From JBGTBQ01 sp041749275 (GTDB taxonomy: Bacteria > Acidobacteriota > Blastocatellia > Pyrinomonadales > Pyrinomonadaceae): a stretch of DNA of 8,498 nt. Where the stretch lies: contig JBGTBQ010000050.1 of NCBI GenBank assembly GCA_041749275.1, positions 1-8,498 of the forward strand. Reading direction: 5' to 3'. Of this stretch, positions 7,929 through 8,498 are shown piece by piece. Made by a program: the position numbers and the translations under genes. Each line of letters opens with the position of its first letter. Position 1 is the stretch's first letter. The notes below the pieces were generated by a model that saw only the letters and a program-made list of their open reading frames with translations, did no database searches and had not been told where the DNA came from.

Positions 7929-8498
7929 ATGCTCGCCACTTTAGCGTTCTCGCTGTTGATGCTTATGCCGCCGGCGTCTGTCCCGGCCTCGCCGCAGGAT
8001 CAGAAGTTCATCCCCGTCGAGGGCGCGACCTTGCAGGCGCGGCAGGAGGCCGCCGCCCGCGCCGCCGCCGCCGCGCCGCGGACGCCTTACTGGACGGCCT
8101 ACTCGTTCGACGTGAGGCCGGGCGTGGCGACCGATTTCGAGTGGATTGGCGACGACGGCTTACACATCCAGATAGATGGCTCGTCCGTCATCTCTTCCAA
8201 CTCCGCCGACGCGCGTTTCGAGACGCGCAACCTCGGCGTCTTTCTGCTCCGCACGGTCGGCGCGGATGCGTCGGTAACGCGCATCGAGGTCTACAACCTC
8301 GCGCGCCGTCGCGAGTACAGCGGCTATCCGGTCTACTGGGCGGGACGCGCGACGAACGACGAGAGCCTGAATCTTTTGCGCGGCCTCGCCGAAACTTCGC
8401 GCCCGGAAGAGACGGCAGCCGCCGCGACGCGCGCCATCGCGCTGCACGACGACCGCCGCGTGCCCTCGATGCTCGAAGCTCTGGCGCGCGCCTCGACC
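7929..8498 (+). CDS. Exported HEAT-like protein (C-terminus cut by window edge)
   Basis: The frame starts at an ATG at 7929, seven bases after the ribosome site AGGAAAGGGG, and stays open for 190 codons to the window edge. Residues 1-21 form a short signal peptide (LATLAFSLLMLMPPASVPA) that lacks the usual positive residues near the start. No alternative start lies in frame just upstream. An Ala/Arg-rich stretch (33-50) precedes a beta-rich segment (about 53-135) with YWTAYSFDVRPG, LHIQIDGSSVI and RIEVYNLARRREYSGYPVYW, which I do not recognise. From about 145 the sequence turns helical (NLLRGLAETSRPEETAAAA, then RRVPSMLEALARAS). This is the pattern expected at the start of HEAT repeats, like its upstream neighbour. 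It lies 270 bases after that gene, with the large inverted repeat between them. I infer a related periplasmic protein; the family call is tentative because most of it is not visible. Confidence 0.75.
   Translation, partial: MLATLAFSLLMLMPPASVPASPQDQKFIPVEGATLQARQEAAARAAAAAPRTPYWTAYSFDVRPGVATDFEWIGDDGLHIQIDGSSVISSNSADARFETRNLGVFLLRTVGADASVTRIEVYNLARRREYSGYPVYWAGRATNDESLNLLRGLAETSRPEETAAAATRAIALHDDRRVPSMLEALARAST

Overview
The window looks like chromosomal DNA of a GC-rich Gram-negative bacterium, most likely an Acidobacteriota of the Blastocatellia/Pyrinomonadaceae type. This is an inference from the protein families (a DUF5916 outer-membrane barrel, an ECF sigma/zinc-finger anti-sigma pair followed by secreted HEAT-repeat proteins), the Glu/Lys/Arg- and Ala-rich GC-biased coding style, and the intergenic families of self-complementary repeats. 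No rRNA, tRNA, phage or transposase gene was found.

Layout. (1) Positions 1-908, minus strand: a DUF2270-type integral membrane protein, with its C-terminus cut by the window edge. (2) 909-1495: a non-coding gap between divergently oriented genes. It holds a terminator-like hairpin with no gene in front of it, an imperfect palindrome near the DUF2270 start, and a candidate ECF-type promoter. (3) 1496-4144, plus strand: a large secreted protein with a signal peptide, a Pro/Thr/Ala linker, a CBM9-like domain and a DUF5916 beta-barrel. (4) 4145-4587: an intergenic region packed with at least eight small hairpins between 4187 and 4413, then a candidate promoter. (5) 4588-7658, plus strand: ECF sigma factor, overlapping membrane anti-sigma factor, and a secreted TPR/HEAT-repeat protein, apparently one operon. 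(6) 7662-7850: a nested inverted repeat of 189 bp. (7) 7929 to the window edge: the start of another exported protein whose visible end begins HEAT-like helices.

Working picture. The sigma factor is probably held at the inner membrane by the zinc-finger anti-sigma, whose long C-terminal domain lies in the periplasm. The two downstream genes encode exported helical-repeat proteins that could be targets of the pathway, or could feed envelope information to the anti-sigma. A motif before the sigma gene (TGAAAC then CGGTCACT) has a close counterpart before the DUF5916 gene, so the sigma factor may control both its own operon and the outer-membrane protein. That link is a hypothesis based on two sites.
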